A stretch of DNA of 64,000 bases, taken from positions 162,980-226,979 of the forward strand of contig JASLYQ010000002.1 of assembly GCA_030739735.1 (NCBI GenBank), read 5' to 3'. Origin of the DNA: Alphaproteobacteria bacterium (GTDB lineage: Bacteria > Pseudomonadota > Alphaproteobacteria > UBA7887). A model generated the notes under the pieces. The model worked only from the letters and a program-made list of their open reading frames with translations, made no database searches and had not been told where the DNA came from. The position numbers and the translations under genes were made by a program. Within the stretch, counting starts at the first letter, position 1. Every line of letters starts with the position of its first letter. Shown here in pieces: positions 55,325 to 63,918 of the stretch.

Positions 55325-56292
55325 CTGCATCGACGACTATCGCCGTGGTCGGCGCCGGGCGCATGGGCCGCGGGCTGGCCCATGTCTTCGCCTATGCCGG
55401 TCACCAGATCACACTGATCGACAGCAAGCCCCGCGCCGATGCCGAGCATGAGGCGCTACAGGCGGAGGCCTTCGCTGATATCGAGCGCAGCCTCGCCAGC
55501 CTTGTCGAATTCGGTGCCATGTCGGCGGCCAAGGTACCCGACATCCTGGGTCGCATTGCGGTCGTCCGGGACACGGGTCCTCTCGCGGCCGCCGAGGTGG
55601 TGTTTGAAGCAGTCCCAGAAACAATGGACGCCAAGCGCGAGGCCTTGGCACTAATTAGCCGCCACGTGCCGCCCGAAGCCATCGTCGCCTCGGCCACGTC
55701 AAGCATGATGGTTGACGAATTGGCGGCGATGATCGCGCGTCCGCGGCGCTTTCTCAACGCCCATTGGCTCAACCCGGCCTATCTCATCCCCTTAGTCGAG
55801 ATCAGCCCCGGCAAGGAAACCGACGCGAGCGTCGTAGAATATCTCGAAGGCCTTCTAAAAGAGGTCGACAAGGTGCCCGTGGTCTGTGCCGCCTCGCCGG
55901 GCTTCATCGTGCCGCGGCTACAGGCGCTAGCCATGAACGAAGCGGCGCGCCTGGTCGAGGAGGGCGTGGCCACGCCCGCAGCCATCGATACCGCAACACG
56001 CTTCGGGCTCGGCTTCCGCTTCGCCGCCATGGGCGTGATCGAGTTCATCGACTGGGGCGGCGGCGACACCCTCTATCGGGCCAGCGAATATCTGCGCGAC
56101 CGCCTCGGCGCCGAGCGCTATGCACCACCCGAGAGCGTGCGCGAGAACATGAAAAGCGGCGCTATCGGCGTCAAGAGCGGCCGAGGCTTCTACGACTATG
56201 AGGGCCGCGACATGGACAGATATCAAAAAGAAACGCTGGGCCGCCTCCTGACCCTGCTACATCATCACGACCTCTTGAAGCCTCCTGCTTAG
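55321..56292 (+). CDS. 3-hydroxyacyl-CoA dehydrogenase family protein
   Basis: 323 aa. NAD-binding GAGRMGRGLAHVFAYAGHQITLID, catalytic-site region SATSSMMVDELA and HWLNPAYLIPLVEISPGKETD, and the C-terminal helical domain GFIVPRLQALAMNEAARLVEEGVATP. GTG start overlapping the octopine-type gene (GTGA). Could act as 3-hydroxybutyryl-CoA dehydrogenase, carnitine 3-dehydrogenase or on a hydroxy acid; not decidable. The pair of dehydrogenases and the TRAP permease opposite suggest uptake and oxidation of one substrate. Confidence 0.83.
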   Translation: MTASTTIAVVGAGRMGRGLAHVFAYAGHQITLIDSKPRADAEHEALQAEAFADIERSLASLVEFGAMSAAKVPDILGRIAVVRDTGPLAAAEVVFEAVPETMDAKREALALISRHVPPEAIVASATSSMMVDELAAMIARPRRFLNAHWLNPAYLIPLVEISPGKETDASVVEYLEGLLKEVDKVPVVCAASPGFIVPRLQALAMNEAARLVEEGVATPAAIDTATRFGLGFRFAAMGVIEFIDWGGGDTLYRASEYLRDRLGAERYAPPESVRENMKSGAIGVKSGRGFYDYEGRDMDRYQKETLGRLLTLLHHHDLLKPPA

Positions 56293-56386
56293 GCAATCGC
56301 CCGCCTATAAAGCTGCCAAAAGGTATGATCGAGGATCAGCAACATCACGAACAACCCTAGCGGGCCGGTCAGCAGGCAGGCGGAGT

Positions 56387-57691
56387 TCAGCGCACCAGTA
56401 CCAGGGCAATATCTGGGAAGGCCACCAGCAGCAAGACCAGCCCGAACCCGCAAGCCATGAAGGGAATGGCAGCGAGATAAATCGTGCGCATGCCCGTGCC
56501 GGGTGGTGCCACGCCCTTCATGACGAACAGCAAGAGCCCGAATGGTGGTGTCGTCAGGCTGATCTCGAGTCCCAGCAGCACGATCACAGCAAACCATACG
56601 GGATCGAAGCCGAACTGTATTGCCAATGGGAAGAAAATCGGCACCGTCAGCAGCATCATTGAGAGCTGGTCCATGAACATGCCAAGAACGAGCAACGCCC
56701 CGAACATGGCGGTTAGTAACAAGAGTGGCGAGACTTGGCCCGAAGTGGCCCAGGTGATGAGCCCGCCGCTGGCGCCAGAAAAGGCCAGGATCTGCGCGAA
56801 AGTCGCCGACATCATGATGATCAGAAAGGCCATTGCCGTAACCCGCAGGGCGCCGCGCAAGCTGGCCACCAGCGCCTTCCAAGTAAGGCATCGCAGCACC
56901 GCCGCCAGGGTCGCCACCCCGACCACGCCAAAGGCCGCGGCCTCCGAGGGCGTAGCAATGCCACCAAGGATGACACCGATGACCAGGGCCACTACCAAGC
57001 CCATCGGCAGCATATCTCGCAGCAGCGCGACGATCTTGCGCCTGAGCGGCACCGGAGCCACGTCATAACCAGGCGCCGCCTCGGGATCGAGTCGCAGGCG
57101 CAGCCAGATCAGGCCGATATACATCAACGCAAGTATGAGACCGGGCAGCAGGCCAGCGATCAGCACCTTGCCGACATCGAGCTTGGCGAGGCTGGCTAGC
57201 AATACTGCCAGGCTCGACGGAGGAATGATCATGGCTAGGCCGCCGGTGCCAAGGATCGGCCCGATAGCCATGGCCGGCTTGTAGCCACGGCGGCTCATCT
57301 CCGGCACCATCAGCGAGCCCAACATGGCCGTATTGGCTATGCTGGAGCCGGACAAAGTGGCGAACATGGTGCCGCCGATCACGGTCATATAACTGAGCCG
57401 CCCGCGCACGCGCCCCAAACACAGGTCAAGCGCATCGAAGACACGCATCGCCAGACCTGTATGGAAGAACAGCTCGCCCATGATCAGAAATAGCGGTACC
57501 GGCACCAGGGTGAACAAGGTCACAGAAGAGATCGCATTGCCGATGAGCTGGCCGAGGCCATGTGGGCCGCCGAGAAAAATCCAGGCGCCCACTAGGTCCG
57601 CTATGAGGAAGGCGAAAGCAACCGGCACCCCAAGCGCCATCAGCCCCACCACCATGCCCAGCATTAGGGCAAGGGTTGTTAGCCATTCCAT
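56387..57691 (-). CDS. TRAP transporter large permease DctM
   Basis: 434 aa with about 12-13 membrane helices. DctM signatures: FATLSGSSIANTAMLGSLMVPEM, GYKPAMAIGPILGTGGLAMIIPPSS and LEISLTTPPFGLLLFVMKG. It follows dctQ by six bases. No DctP-type binding protein gene is adjacent. Downstream, 56289-56386 carries about 25 codons of hydrophobic text ending LYRRAIA that may be a remnant of another membrane gene. Confidence 0.88.
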   Translation of the reverse strand: MEWLTTLALMLGMVVGLMALGVPVAFAFLIADLVGAWIFLGGPHGLGQLIGNAISSVTLFTLVPVPLFLIMGELFFHTGLAMRVFDALDLCLGRVRGRLSYMTVIGGTMFATLSGSSIANTAMLGSLMVPEMSRRGYKPAMAIGPILGTGGLAMIIPPSSLAVLLASLAKLDVGKVLIAGLLPGLILALMYIGLIWLRLRLDPEAAPGYDVAPVPLRRKIVALLRDMLPMGLVVALVIGVILGGIATPSEAAAFGVVGVATLAAVLRCLTWKALVASLRGALRVTAMAFLIIMMSATFAQILAFSGASGGLITWATSGQVSPLLLLTAMFGALLVLGMFMDQLSMMLLTVPIFFPLAIQFGFDPVWFAVIVLLGLEISLTTPPFGLLLFVMKGVAPPGTGMRTIYLAAIPFMACGFGLVLLLVAFPDIALVLVR

Positions 57692-57697
57692 GGTCCG

Positions 57698-58201
57698 TCA
57701 GACGCGCCCCTCGCCCTCGGGCGCTTCGGCATAGAGCGATTCGCGGCCCAGCAGGAAGCGCAGGAACTCCCCGGCCATCATCACGAAAGACAGAGGAAAG
57801 GGGGCATAGAGTAGCCATTTGGGCATATCGAACGAGCGCATGTCGAAGCTGCCGCGTGCCAGATTGTCGAACATGGCATTGCCAGCGGCCCAGACCACCA
57901 CAAGGCAGGCGGCGCAGCAGATCAGGCAAACCAGCGCTTCCGCCAGGCGACGAAGGTGCTCCGGCAGGACCATCACCACCACCTCCACGTGGACGTGGCC
58001 ATGACGGCGCAATAGCCAGGGCGCACCCAGCAGCGTGGCATAAAGTAGGCCGTACTCGGTCAGCGACACGGTATGGGCCGGCGGCTGCCACCCCATGGCG
58101 CGCAGCAGCACATCGAAAGTGATTAGCAAAGCTGAGAGCCCCAATATCGCGGCGGCAACAACCGCCAGTGCCCTCAGTAAGCACTCATAGGCGCGTGACA
58201 T
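57698..58201 (-). CDS. TRAP transporter small permease DctQ
   Basis: 167 aa, four membrane segments, with the DctQ pattern FDVLLRAMGW (first helix), YATLLGAPWLLRRHGHVHVEVV and a last helix PFPLSFVMMAGEFLRFL. ATG at 58201; the ribosome-binding region is a run of nine G (minus strand) followed by CAGG. The longer frame to 58471 overlaps the divergent amidase gene and is rejected. Confidence 0.85.
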   Translation of the reverse strand: MSRAYECLLRALAVVAAAILGLSALLITFDVLLRAMGWQPPAHTVSLTEYGLLYATLLGAPWLLRRHGHVHVEVVVMVLPEHLRRLAEALVCLICCAACLVVVWAAGNAMFDNLARGSFDMRSFDMPKWLLYAPFPLSFVMMAGEFLRFLLGRESLYAEAPEGEGRV

Positions 58202-58208
58202 GGGCCTG

Positions 58209-58217
58209 CCCCCCCCC
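58209..58217. repeat. Nine-base C/G homopolymer next to the dctQ start
   Basis: Run of nine C on the plus strand, nine G on the minus strand, inside the ribosome-binding region of dctQ seven bases before its ATG. Such tracts slip during replication. Confidence 0.8.
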
Positions 58218-58367
58218 TCAAATCGTGGCAAGGCGCGAGTGTAGCCTTGGCATCCGCCAAGGCAAGAGACCCGGCAACTCTTTCCGCCTACCGGGCGGGA
58301 ATCAACACTTGTACCCGTGCCACGATTGTCACGCGTGTTCTGCGGCACGCGCGCTATATTATCTTTC

Positions 58368-59138
58368 ATGGTTACACAAAGTGGCGCACCGCAGACGGCC
58401 TCGCCGACGCCCCTGATCGATCGCCCTTCGCCCAACAACGACGCCCGCGCGCCGGAGAAAGGCATCGACATGTTGATCCTGCATTACACAGGCATGGCTT
58501 CAACTGAGGCCGCGCTCGACCGGCTTTGCGATCCCGAATCCAAGGTCAGCGCCCACTATCTCATCGACGAGCGTGGAACCGTTTATCGCCTGGTTCCGGA
58601 TCAGCGCCGCGCTTGGCACGCCGGTGTTAGTGCCTGGGCCGGTGATACCGACATTAACGACCGCTCCCTCGGCATCGAGCTTGCCAACCCGGGGCATGAG
58701 TTCGGCTACGTGCCGTTTCCCGAGGCCCAGATGGCCAGCCTGGAAACTCTGGCCCAGGACATCTGTCAGCGCCACAGCATTCCTGCACGCCGCGTGCTCG
58801 GCCATGCCGACGTGGCGCCCTCGCGTAAACAGGACCCCGGTGAGTTCTTCGATTGGCACCGCTTAGCGGCCAGAAGAATCGGGCTGTGGCCGCAAATGAA
58901 AATCATCGTCCCACCTAGCCCGGCCCTGGGGCCAGGCGACAGCGGCCAAAGAGTGCTGAAAGCACAGGCAACCCTCGCAGCATATGGCTACGGCATCGAG
59001 ATCACCGGCGAATATGACCAGCAGACAGTTGACGTCGTAGTCGCCTTTCAGCGACATTTCCGGCCGCAAGCGGTAGACGGCGCCTTCGACCAAACGACAG
59101 AAGCAGCTTTGCGCAATTTGGTGCGCATGGTTACTTGA
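58368..59138 (+). CDS. N-acetylmuramoyl-L-alanine amidase with C-terminal peptidoglycan-binding domain
   Basis: 256 aa. Amidase_2 domain: zinc His39 (LILHYTGM), AWHAGVSAW, and RVLGHADVAPSRKQDPG with His and Asp ligands, as in AmpD/AmiD. Residues 190-256 are a PG_binding_1 domain (DSGQRVLKAQATLAAYGYGIE ... VVAFQRHFRP). Typical signal peptide is absent at the ATG 58368, as in cytoplasmic AmpD, although an upstream in-frame extension is open. Possible role in muropeptide recycling with nagZ. Confidence 0.85.
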   Translation: MVTQSGAPQTASPTPLIDRPSPNNDARAPEKGIDMLILHYTGMASTEAALDRLCDPESKVSAHYLIDERGTVYRLVPDQRRAWHAGVSAWAGDTDINDRSLGIELANPGHEFGYVPFPEAQMASLETLAQDICQRHSIPARRVLGHADVAPSRKQDPGEFFDWHRLAARRIGLWPQMKIIVPPSPALGPGDSGQRVLKAQATLAAYGYGIEITGEYDQQTVDVVVAFQRHFRPQAVDGAFDQTTEAALRNLVRMVT

Positions 59139-59422
59139 GCCGACCGATTGATCCTCACCCTTTGAATTTGTCCACGTCCTATCATCAGGAATTAGAAGAG
59201 GATCAGTCACGGGAATCAAACGTCACGAACCAGAACAAATCATGAGTAAGCTACACCAGGTAGAGGCACTCGTGGGCCAAGCATGACGCACATCAATGCT
59301 CCATTCTCGGCCTCATCGTAATTTAACAGGTTATCCTGAATTCGCCGATCGCAACCGTAAACTTGGGATGTAACCGAGTAAAAACATCGACTTGTACACG
59401 GTCTTGATGGCCCCGCGCACGG
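59139..59422. other. Gap downstream of the amidase gene
   Basis: No gene is supported. The minus strand holds an 83-codon frame (59323-59574) that spans the repeat copy starting at 59423 and continues to 59325, reading ARRARGHQDRVQVDVFT and HPKFTVAIGEFRITC, which might be a mobile-element fragment. I do not recognise it. Confidence 0.35.
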
Positions 59423-59504
59423 CGCGCGTGCCAACCCTTCGACAATGCGTCATGCAGAACCAGGACTCTCCTTATGAGTGAGGGAGCCAAGGGGCCCAGG
59501 TCAC
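59423..59504 (+). repeat. 82-bp inverted repeat, copy 1
   Basis: This 82-bp sequence occurs in inverted orientation at 63919-64000 with one mismatch (59451, C in place of T). Identity stops sharply after the sequence ggtcac at 59504; on the other side the second copy reaches the window edge, so the true repeat may be longer. It lies downstream of the amidase gene. It probably belongs to a small mobile element or IS remnant. Confidence 0.9.
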
Positions 59505-59545
59505 TAAGCAGGCAGCGTACCGACGAACTCCGCGATGATGGTGCG

Positions 59546-60709
59546 CTAATTCGAGACAGGCTTGTAGAACACACTGTGGCGCTTGCGGCGCGTTAGCCAC
59601 CAGCCATATTGCACGGGCCAGTGCTCCATCTCGGGGTCGCAACCGAGAAACTCGGCGGCGCGCAAGGGCCAATAGGGATCGGTCAGCGCCTCGCGGCCGA
59701 TGGCGATGAGGTCGGCCTGGCCGGCCTGCAGAATCGCTTCCGCCTGCTGGCCGTGGGTGATTAGCCCAACGGCCTGGGTCATGAGTTTCGCCTCGCGGCG
59801 CACCTGCTCGGCGAACGGCACCTGATAGCCCGGCTCGCGCTTCACACTTGCTGCCGTCACCGCGCCAACAATACCGCCCGATGAGCAATCTATCACATCA
59901 ACGCCGAGCGCCTTGAGCTCCTTCGCAAACGCCACCGAGTCCTCTATCTCCCAGCCGCCCTCGATGCCATCAACGGACGAGATGCGGAAGAAAAGCGGCT
60001 TGTCGTCGGGCCAGACCGCGCGTACGGCCTCGGTGACCTCCAAGGCCAACCGCATGCGTCCCGTACGGTCGCCGCCATAGGCGTCGTTGCGCTGGTTGCC
60101 TATGGGGCTGAGGAAGCTCTGGATGAGATAGCCGTGAGCGCCGTGCACCTCGGCGATATCGAAGCCAGCCGCCAATGCACGGCGCGCCGCAGCCGCAAAA
60201 TCGTCCACGAGTTCGGCGATCTCGCCCGTGCTCAGCGCCTCGGGCACAACCCAGTCGTCATTGACCGGGACAGCGCTCGGGCCAACCGGTTGCCATTGCA
60301 GATCACCGCGCGCCAGATCGCCGTCGTCGAGCGGACCGTTTCCGTTCCAAGGCCTCTGCATGCTCGCTTTGCGCCCGCCATGGGCCAGCTGTACGGCGGC
60401 AACCGCGCCATGTTCTTTCAAAAAATGGACGATCTTGGCGATGGGCCCAATCTGCCCGTCATGCCACAGTCCGACATCGCCGTGGGTGATGCGGCCGCGC
60501 TTTTGCACCGCCGTCGCTTCCATGAAGATTAGCCCGGCCCCGCCCAGCGCATACTGGCCAAGATGCACCGTGTGCCAGTCCATGGCCATGCCTTCGGCAG
60601 CGCTGTAGGTAGCCATGGGCGAGATCACGATGCGGTTACGCACGGTCACGTCGCGAAGCTCGAGCGGTGTGAACAGAAGCGGTGCCGGGCGCGGGGAATC
60701 AGTAACCAC
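59546..60709 (-). CDS. NADH:flavin oxidoreductase, old yellow enzyme (YqjM-like) family
   Basis: 387 aa TIM-barrel FMN enzyme. Blocks: TPLELRDVTVRNRIVISPMATY (FMN contacts), DWHTVHLGQYALGGAGLIFMEATAV, GAVAAVQLAHGGRKAS, EVHGAHGYLIQSFLSPIGNQRNDAYGG (catalytic His-x-x-His and Tyr) and a C-terminal Arg/Trp-rich end (QYGWWLTRRKR) as in YqjM. Start chosen as GTG at 60709 with GGAG eight bases upstream; the open frame runs to 60805. It reduces activated alkenes or nitro compounds. Confidence 0.88.
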   Translation of the reverse strand: MVTDSPRPAPLLFTPLELRDVTVRNRIVISPMATYSAAEGMAMDWHTVHLGQYALGGAGLIFMEATAVQKRGRITHGDVGLWHDGQIGPIAKIVHFLKEHGAVAAVQLAHGGRKASMQRPWNGNGPLDDGDLARGDLQWQPVGPSAVPVNDDWVVPEALSTGEIAELVDDFAAAARRALAAGFDIAEVHGAHGYLIQSFLSPIGNQRNDAYGGDRTGRMRLALEVTEAVRAVWPDDKPLFFRISSVDGIEGGWEIEDSVAFAKELKALGVDVIDCSSGGIVGAVTAASVKREPGYQVPFAEQVRREAKLMTQAVGLITHGQQAEAILQAGQADLIAIGREALTDPYWPLRAAEFLGCDPEMEHWPVQYGWWLTRRKRHSVFYKPVSN

Positions 60710-60867
60710 GGGGGCATCTCCATCGCTGGGAAAGGATAGTGTTCCGGGCGGACTATGGCCGATGATGCAGCCGCCCGCAATACCACCTCCCAGGCGCATT
60801 TGCATTGCCGGAAACGTGCTCTAGACTCTATCCAATGACAACTGACGCAGCGTAGGGAGACGACGAC

Positions 60868-60921
60868 GTGACCCTGGTTCTGGTGGACAACGAGAAGGGC
60901 GGCACGGTGGCCGGTGACTGA
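60868..60921 (+). CDS. Possible 17-codon ORF before the VWA gene
   Basis: GTG after AGGGAG, 17 codons reading VTLVLVDNEKGGTVAGD, TGA at 60919-60921, six bases before the next ATG. It may be a remnant of a longer gene or a leader; support is only the ribosome site and spacing. Confidence 0.2.
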   Translation: MTLVLVDNEKGGTVAGD

Positions 60922-60927
60922 CGGACG

Positions 60928-61644
60928 ATGACGAACAAGCGCGACAAACTGCCGGCAGCATCTAGCAACAGCGAGATCGATGCCTTTCTCGATACCGTCG
61001 GCCGCCTTACCACGCAAAGCGGCGGCAGCCGCAAGGGCCGGCTGATCTTCGCCCTCGATGCCACGGCTAGCCGCGAGCGCAGCTGGGACACGGCTTGCCA
61101 CATCCAGGCCGAGATGTTTCACGAGACCGCCTCGCTCGGCACCCTTGCCGTGCAACTCGCCTACTATCGCGGTTACGGCGAGTTCAAGGCGACGCCGTTC
61201 ACCAGCGACAGCAAAGCTCTGTTGCAGCGCATGACCGGGGTGCGCTGCCTCGGTGGTCGCACCCAGATCGGCAGGCTACTGCGTCATGCTCTGGCCGAGA
61301 GCGCACGCGAAAAAGTGCATGCCGTGGTCTTCGTCGGTGATGCCTGCGAGGAGAGCATGGACGAGTTGTGCCACCACGCGGGCCAGCTCGGCATCGACGA
61401 CGTTCCCGTCTTCGTCTTCCACGAGGGGGGCGATGCCGTGGCGGAGCGTGCCTTCCGGCAGATCGCACGGCTCTCGGGCGGCGCCTATTGCCGCTTCGAT
61501 TCGATAAGCGCAGCCAGCCTGAAAGCATTGCTAGCGGCAGTGGCGATTTACGCCGTCGGCGGCCGGAAGGCCCTGGAGAATTATGAACGCCGCGAGGGAC
61601 GCACCCTGCTGCGATTGGAAAGCCGGCGCGGCAAGGGAGCTTGA
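60928..61644 (+). CDS. VWA-domain protein, cytoplasmic
   Basis: 238 aa. RLIFALDATASRERSWD gives the Asp44-x-x-x-Ser48 metal site of a VWA-like fold, followed by GGRTQIGRLLRHAL and VVFVGDACEESMDEL. No signal or membrane segment. The C-terminus is basic. It is immediately followed by a DnaJ-domain membrane protein (2-bp gap), so the two probably act together. Function unknown. Confidence 0.7.
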   Translation: MTNKRDKLPAASSNSEIDAFLDTVGRLTTQSGGSRKGRLIFALDATASRERSWDTACHIQAEMFHETASLGTLAVQLAYYRGYGEFKATPFTSDSKALLQRMTGVRCLGGRTQIGRLLRHALAESAREKVHAVVFVGDACEESMDELCHHAGQLGIDDVPVFVFHEGGDAVAERAFRQIARLSGGAYCRFDSISAASLKALLAAVAIYAVGGRKALENYERREGRTLLRLESRRGKGA

Positions 61645-61646
61645 GC

Positions 61647-62378
61647 ATGTTTGCCTATTTTCTCATGGGCGCGGCGCTGCTGCTGGTCTTTCTGGTGCTG
61701 GCACGCCTCTTTGTGAGGACCAATCCGCAGTTGTTGGCGCGGGCCCTGCGTTGGGTCGGAATCGTGGCAGCGATCGTGCTCGGCGTGCTGTTGCTGGTGC
61801 GCGGCCAAGCGCTGATCGCGGGCCTCTTCGGCGGTCTGGCTGCCGCGCTCTGGCGAGTGCGCAATCTGGTGCCGCTACTGGCCTGGGCCTGGGGCGTACG
61901 TCAGGCCGCCCGCCGCACCGCCACGGCCGCTGGGCCAACGCCGGGCGCCCAATCCTCAGCCGAGACCGCTTGGCTGCGTATGCATCTCGACCACGACAGC
62001 AACACCCTCGACGGCGAGGTCCTACAAGGTGTCTTCATCGGGCGACGACTGGGCTCGTTGACGCTCGCCGAGCTGCTTGCCTTGCGCCGTGATTGTATCA
62101 CCGATGAGCGCTCTGTGCGCCTGCTGGAAGGCTTTCTCGACCACGCCCACAGAGACTGGCGCAAACGCGCCGGGACCGGGCCGGCCGGCGGTGATATTGC
62201 CATGACCCAGGAGGAAGCGCTCGACATTCTTGGTCTCACACCCGGTGCCAGCGATGCCGAGATCAAGGAGGCCCACCGCCGCCTGATGAAACAGGTGCAC
62301 CCCGACCACGGCGGCTCCGACTACCTCGCAGCAAAGATCAATCGGGCAAAGGACATCCTGCTTGGCGACGGCGGTTGA
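61647..62378 (+). CDS. Membrane-anchored DnaJ-domain protein
   Basis: 243 aa. Two N-terminal membrane segments (FAYFLMGAALLLVFLVLARL and WVGIVAAIVLGVLLLV) and a further Ala/Leu-rich stretch, a linker, then a C-terminal J-domain: EEALDILGLTPGASDAEIKEAHRRLMKQVHPDHGG with the HPD motif at about residues 220-222. ATG at 61647 with GGGAG nine bases upstream. Similar to TIM14/Pam18-type DnaJ proteins that recruit Hsp70. Pairs with the VWA protein upstream. Confidence 0.8.
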   Translation: MFAYFLMGAALLLVFLVLARLFVRTNPQLLARALRWVGIVAAIVLGVLLLVRGQALIAGLFGGLAAALWRVRNLVPLLAWAWGVRQAARRTATAAGPTPGAQSSAETAWLRMHLDHDSNTLDGEVLQGVFIGRRLGSLTLAELLALRRDCITDERSVRLLEGFLDHAHRDWRKRAGTGPAGGDIAMTQEEALDILGLTPGASDAEIKEAHRRLMKQVHPDHGGSDYLAAKINRAKDILLGDGG

Positions 62379-62422
62379 CCGCACCGCCAACAGCACGATA
62401 TATCGCCTCCAGCAAAGCCGAC

Positions 62423-62498
62423 GTCCCCTTCGTCTAGCGGTCTAGGACATCGCCCTTTCACGGCGAAAACACGGGTTCGAGTCCCGTAGGGGACACCA
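62423..62498 (+). tRNA. tRNA-Glu (anticodon TTC), CCA encoded
   Basis: Acceptor stem GTCCCCT pairs with AGGGGAC (62488-62494), the discriminator is A, and CCA (62496-62498) is encoded. Anticodon stem TCGCC/GGCGA with loop CTTTCAC puts TTC at the anticodon. T-loop GTTCGAGTC. 76 bases in all. Confidence 0.95.
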
Positions 62499-62899
62499 GT
62501 GTTTTCAATAGGTTATGTGATACCGCCTCAGATTTTCCACAAATATCCAAAAAGCCGACGCCCAAATTGCTGACCTCGGCTGGTGTTCGATAGACTGCGA
62601 ATGTGGGGCCTCACGAGGGCGCCTCGGACCAGCGGTAGTCGCTGTGATTGCGCCCCAAAAACTCCGTCATCTAAAGCGCTGATGCGGGCGCTAGCTTCAA
62701 TGGTTTTGCGAAGCGCCGCCGCATCGGCAGCAATATCGGCGGCGGCACGGCTTGGTCTCGCTGCTCATGCCTCCGATCCCCAGGTCCATCGTAGCCGCGA
62801 CCACACCCAGACCCGACCGCGCGTGGAAAGATCTCACGCATCCTGCTAAGAGAGGGGCGGACATCACAAGAACACAAGGCCACAAGGAGACGCTCGACA
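62499..62899. other. 400-bp gap after tRNA-Glu
   Basis: No supported gene, terminator or repeat. Short frames exist on both strands without ribosome sites. It is the region just 3' of a tRNA, a common site for integration, but no attachment-site duplication was found in the window. Confidence 0.35.
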
Positions 62900-63604
62900 A
62901 TGGATGTGAGCAATCGAAAGGCGATCGTTTTCGGCGGCACCTCTGGCATCGGCTTGGCCACGACGAAACAGCTGGCAGGTCTCGGCGCAGAGGTCGTCGC
63001 CGTGAGCCGCAACCCTAACAAGGCGGGCGAGGTGCCGGCCGGCGTCAGCCTGTGCCAGTGCGACGTGCGCGACCGCGAAGCGCTCGCGACCCTGTTCCGC
63101 GACCGCGCACCGTTTGACATCCTGGTTAGCGCCGCGACAGGCGGGACCCGCGCCATGGGGCCTTTCCTGGAGATGGACATGGACGGCTACCAGGCCTCGT
63201 TCGACAAGCTCTGGGGCTATGCCAACGTGGTACGCCTCGGCACCGAGCATATGAGTGAGGACGGCACCATCGTGCTGGTCAGCGGGGCACCGGCGCGCAA
63301 GGCGAAGCCGGGACAGGTGTCGCTGTCCTCGGTCGGGGCCGCGGTCGAGGCGCTGGTGCGCGCCGTGGCGCCAGAGATCGCGCCGCGCCGGCTCAACGTA
63401 GTCTCGCCGGGCACCATCGATACGCCCCTGATGTCGCTCGAGGGCGCCGAGCGCCAAGCGTTCTATCAGAAGGCGACCGCCGCCAACGTCATCCCTCGGG
63501 CCGGCAAAGCCGAGGAGGTGGCGCAGGCGATCCTGTTGATGATCGAAAACGATTTCGTCACTGGCACGACGATCGATATCGACGGCGGCTGGCTGCTCTC
63601 GTAG
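62900..63604 (+). CDS. SDR-family protein lacking the usual catalytic Tyr-x-x-x-Lys
   Basis: 234 aa. Glycine loop GGTSGIG at residues 12-18, NAG-equivalent replaced by SAATGG, and PGTIDTPLM after the active site. Where classical SDRs have Tyr-x-x-x-Lys the sequence is SLSSVGAAVEALVRAVAPE, with neither Tyr nor Lys. C-terminal TIDIDGGWLLS is normal. A recognised group of SDR-like proteins has this loss. Start ATG with AAGGAG upstream. Confidence 0.8.
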   Translation: MDVSNRKAIVFGGTSGIGLATTKQLAGLGAEVVAVSRNPNKAGEVPAGVSLCQCDVRDREALATLFRDRAPFDILVSAATGGTRAMGPFLEMDMDGYQASFDKLWGYANVVRLGTEHMSEDGTIVLVSGAPARKAKPGQVSLSSVGAAVEALVRAVAPEIAPRRLNVVSPGTIDTPLMSLEGAERQAFYQKATAANVIPRAGKAEEVAQAILLMIENDFVTGTTIDIDGGWLLS

Positions 63605-63918
63605 CCATAAGGCGTGGCTAGCCTGCCACGTCCGCGGCCTGAAGGTCGAGGCCTTAAATCTTTCTCCAGTAACCACAATAAACCATTAAATATCAATAGA
63701 ATAGAGCCACTCTTCCGAGCGGCCCTTCTTTTGGGTTTTATGATATTGCCGCGTTCGTTGCCGCGTTTGAATGTTGCTTGATGATGCCTGACGGAACCTC
63801 TGTAGGGACCAGGGCAGGTGCGAGATCCCAAAATAAGGTTCCGAGACCCCGCTAGCTATGTGGCGCGGGAAACCGGACGGGCGGCCCCTGCCAAACCACC
63901 CGCTTCGGGGAAGGACGC
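63605..63918. other. Gap before the second repeat copy
   Basis: AT-rich stretch near 63670-63760 and no supported gene. Minus-strand frames here are Arg/Ser-rich shadows. Confidence 0.35.

Noticed and set aside
58202..58471. N-terminal extension of dctQ
   Set aside because: It overlaps the start of the divergent amidase gene and lacks membrane-protein character; the ATG at 58201 has the ribosome site.
62499..62899. Integrated element next to tRNA-Glu
   Set aside because: No integrase gene and no duplicated tRNA 3' end were found.
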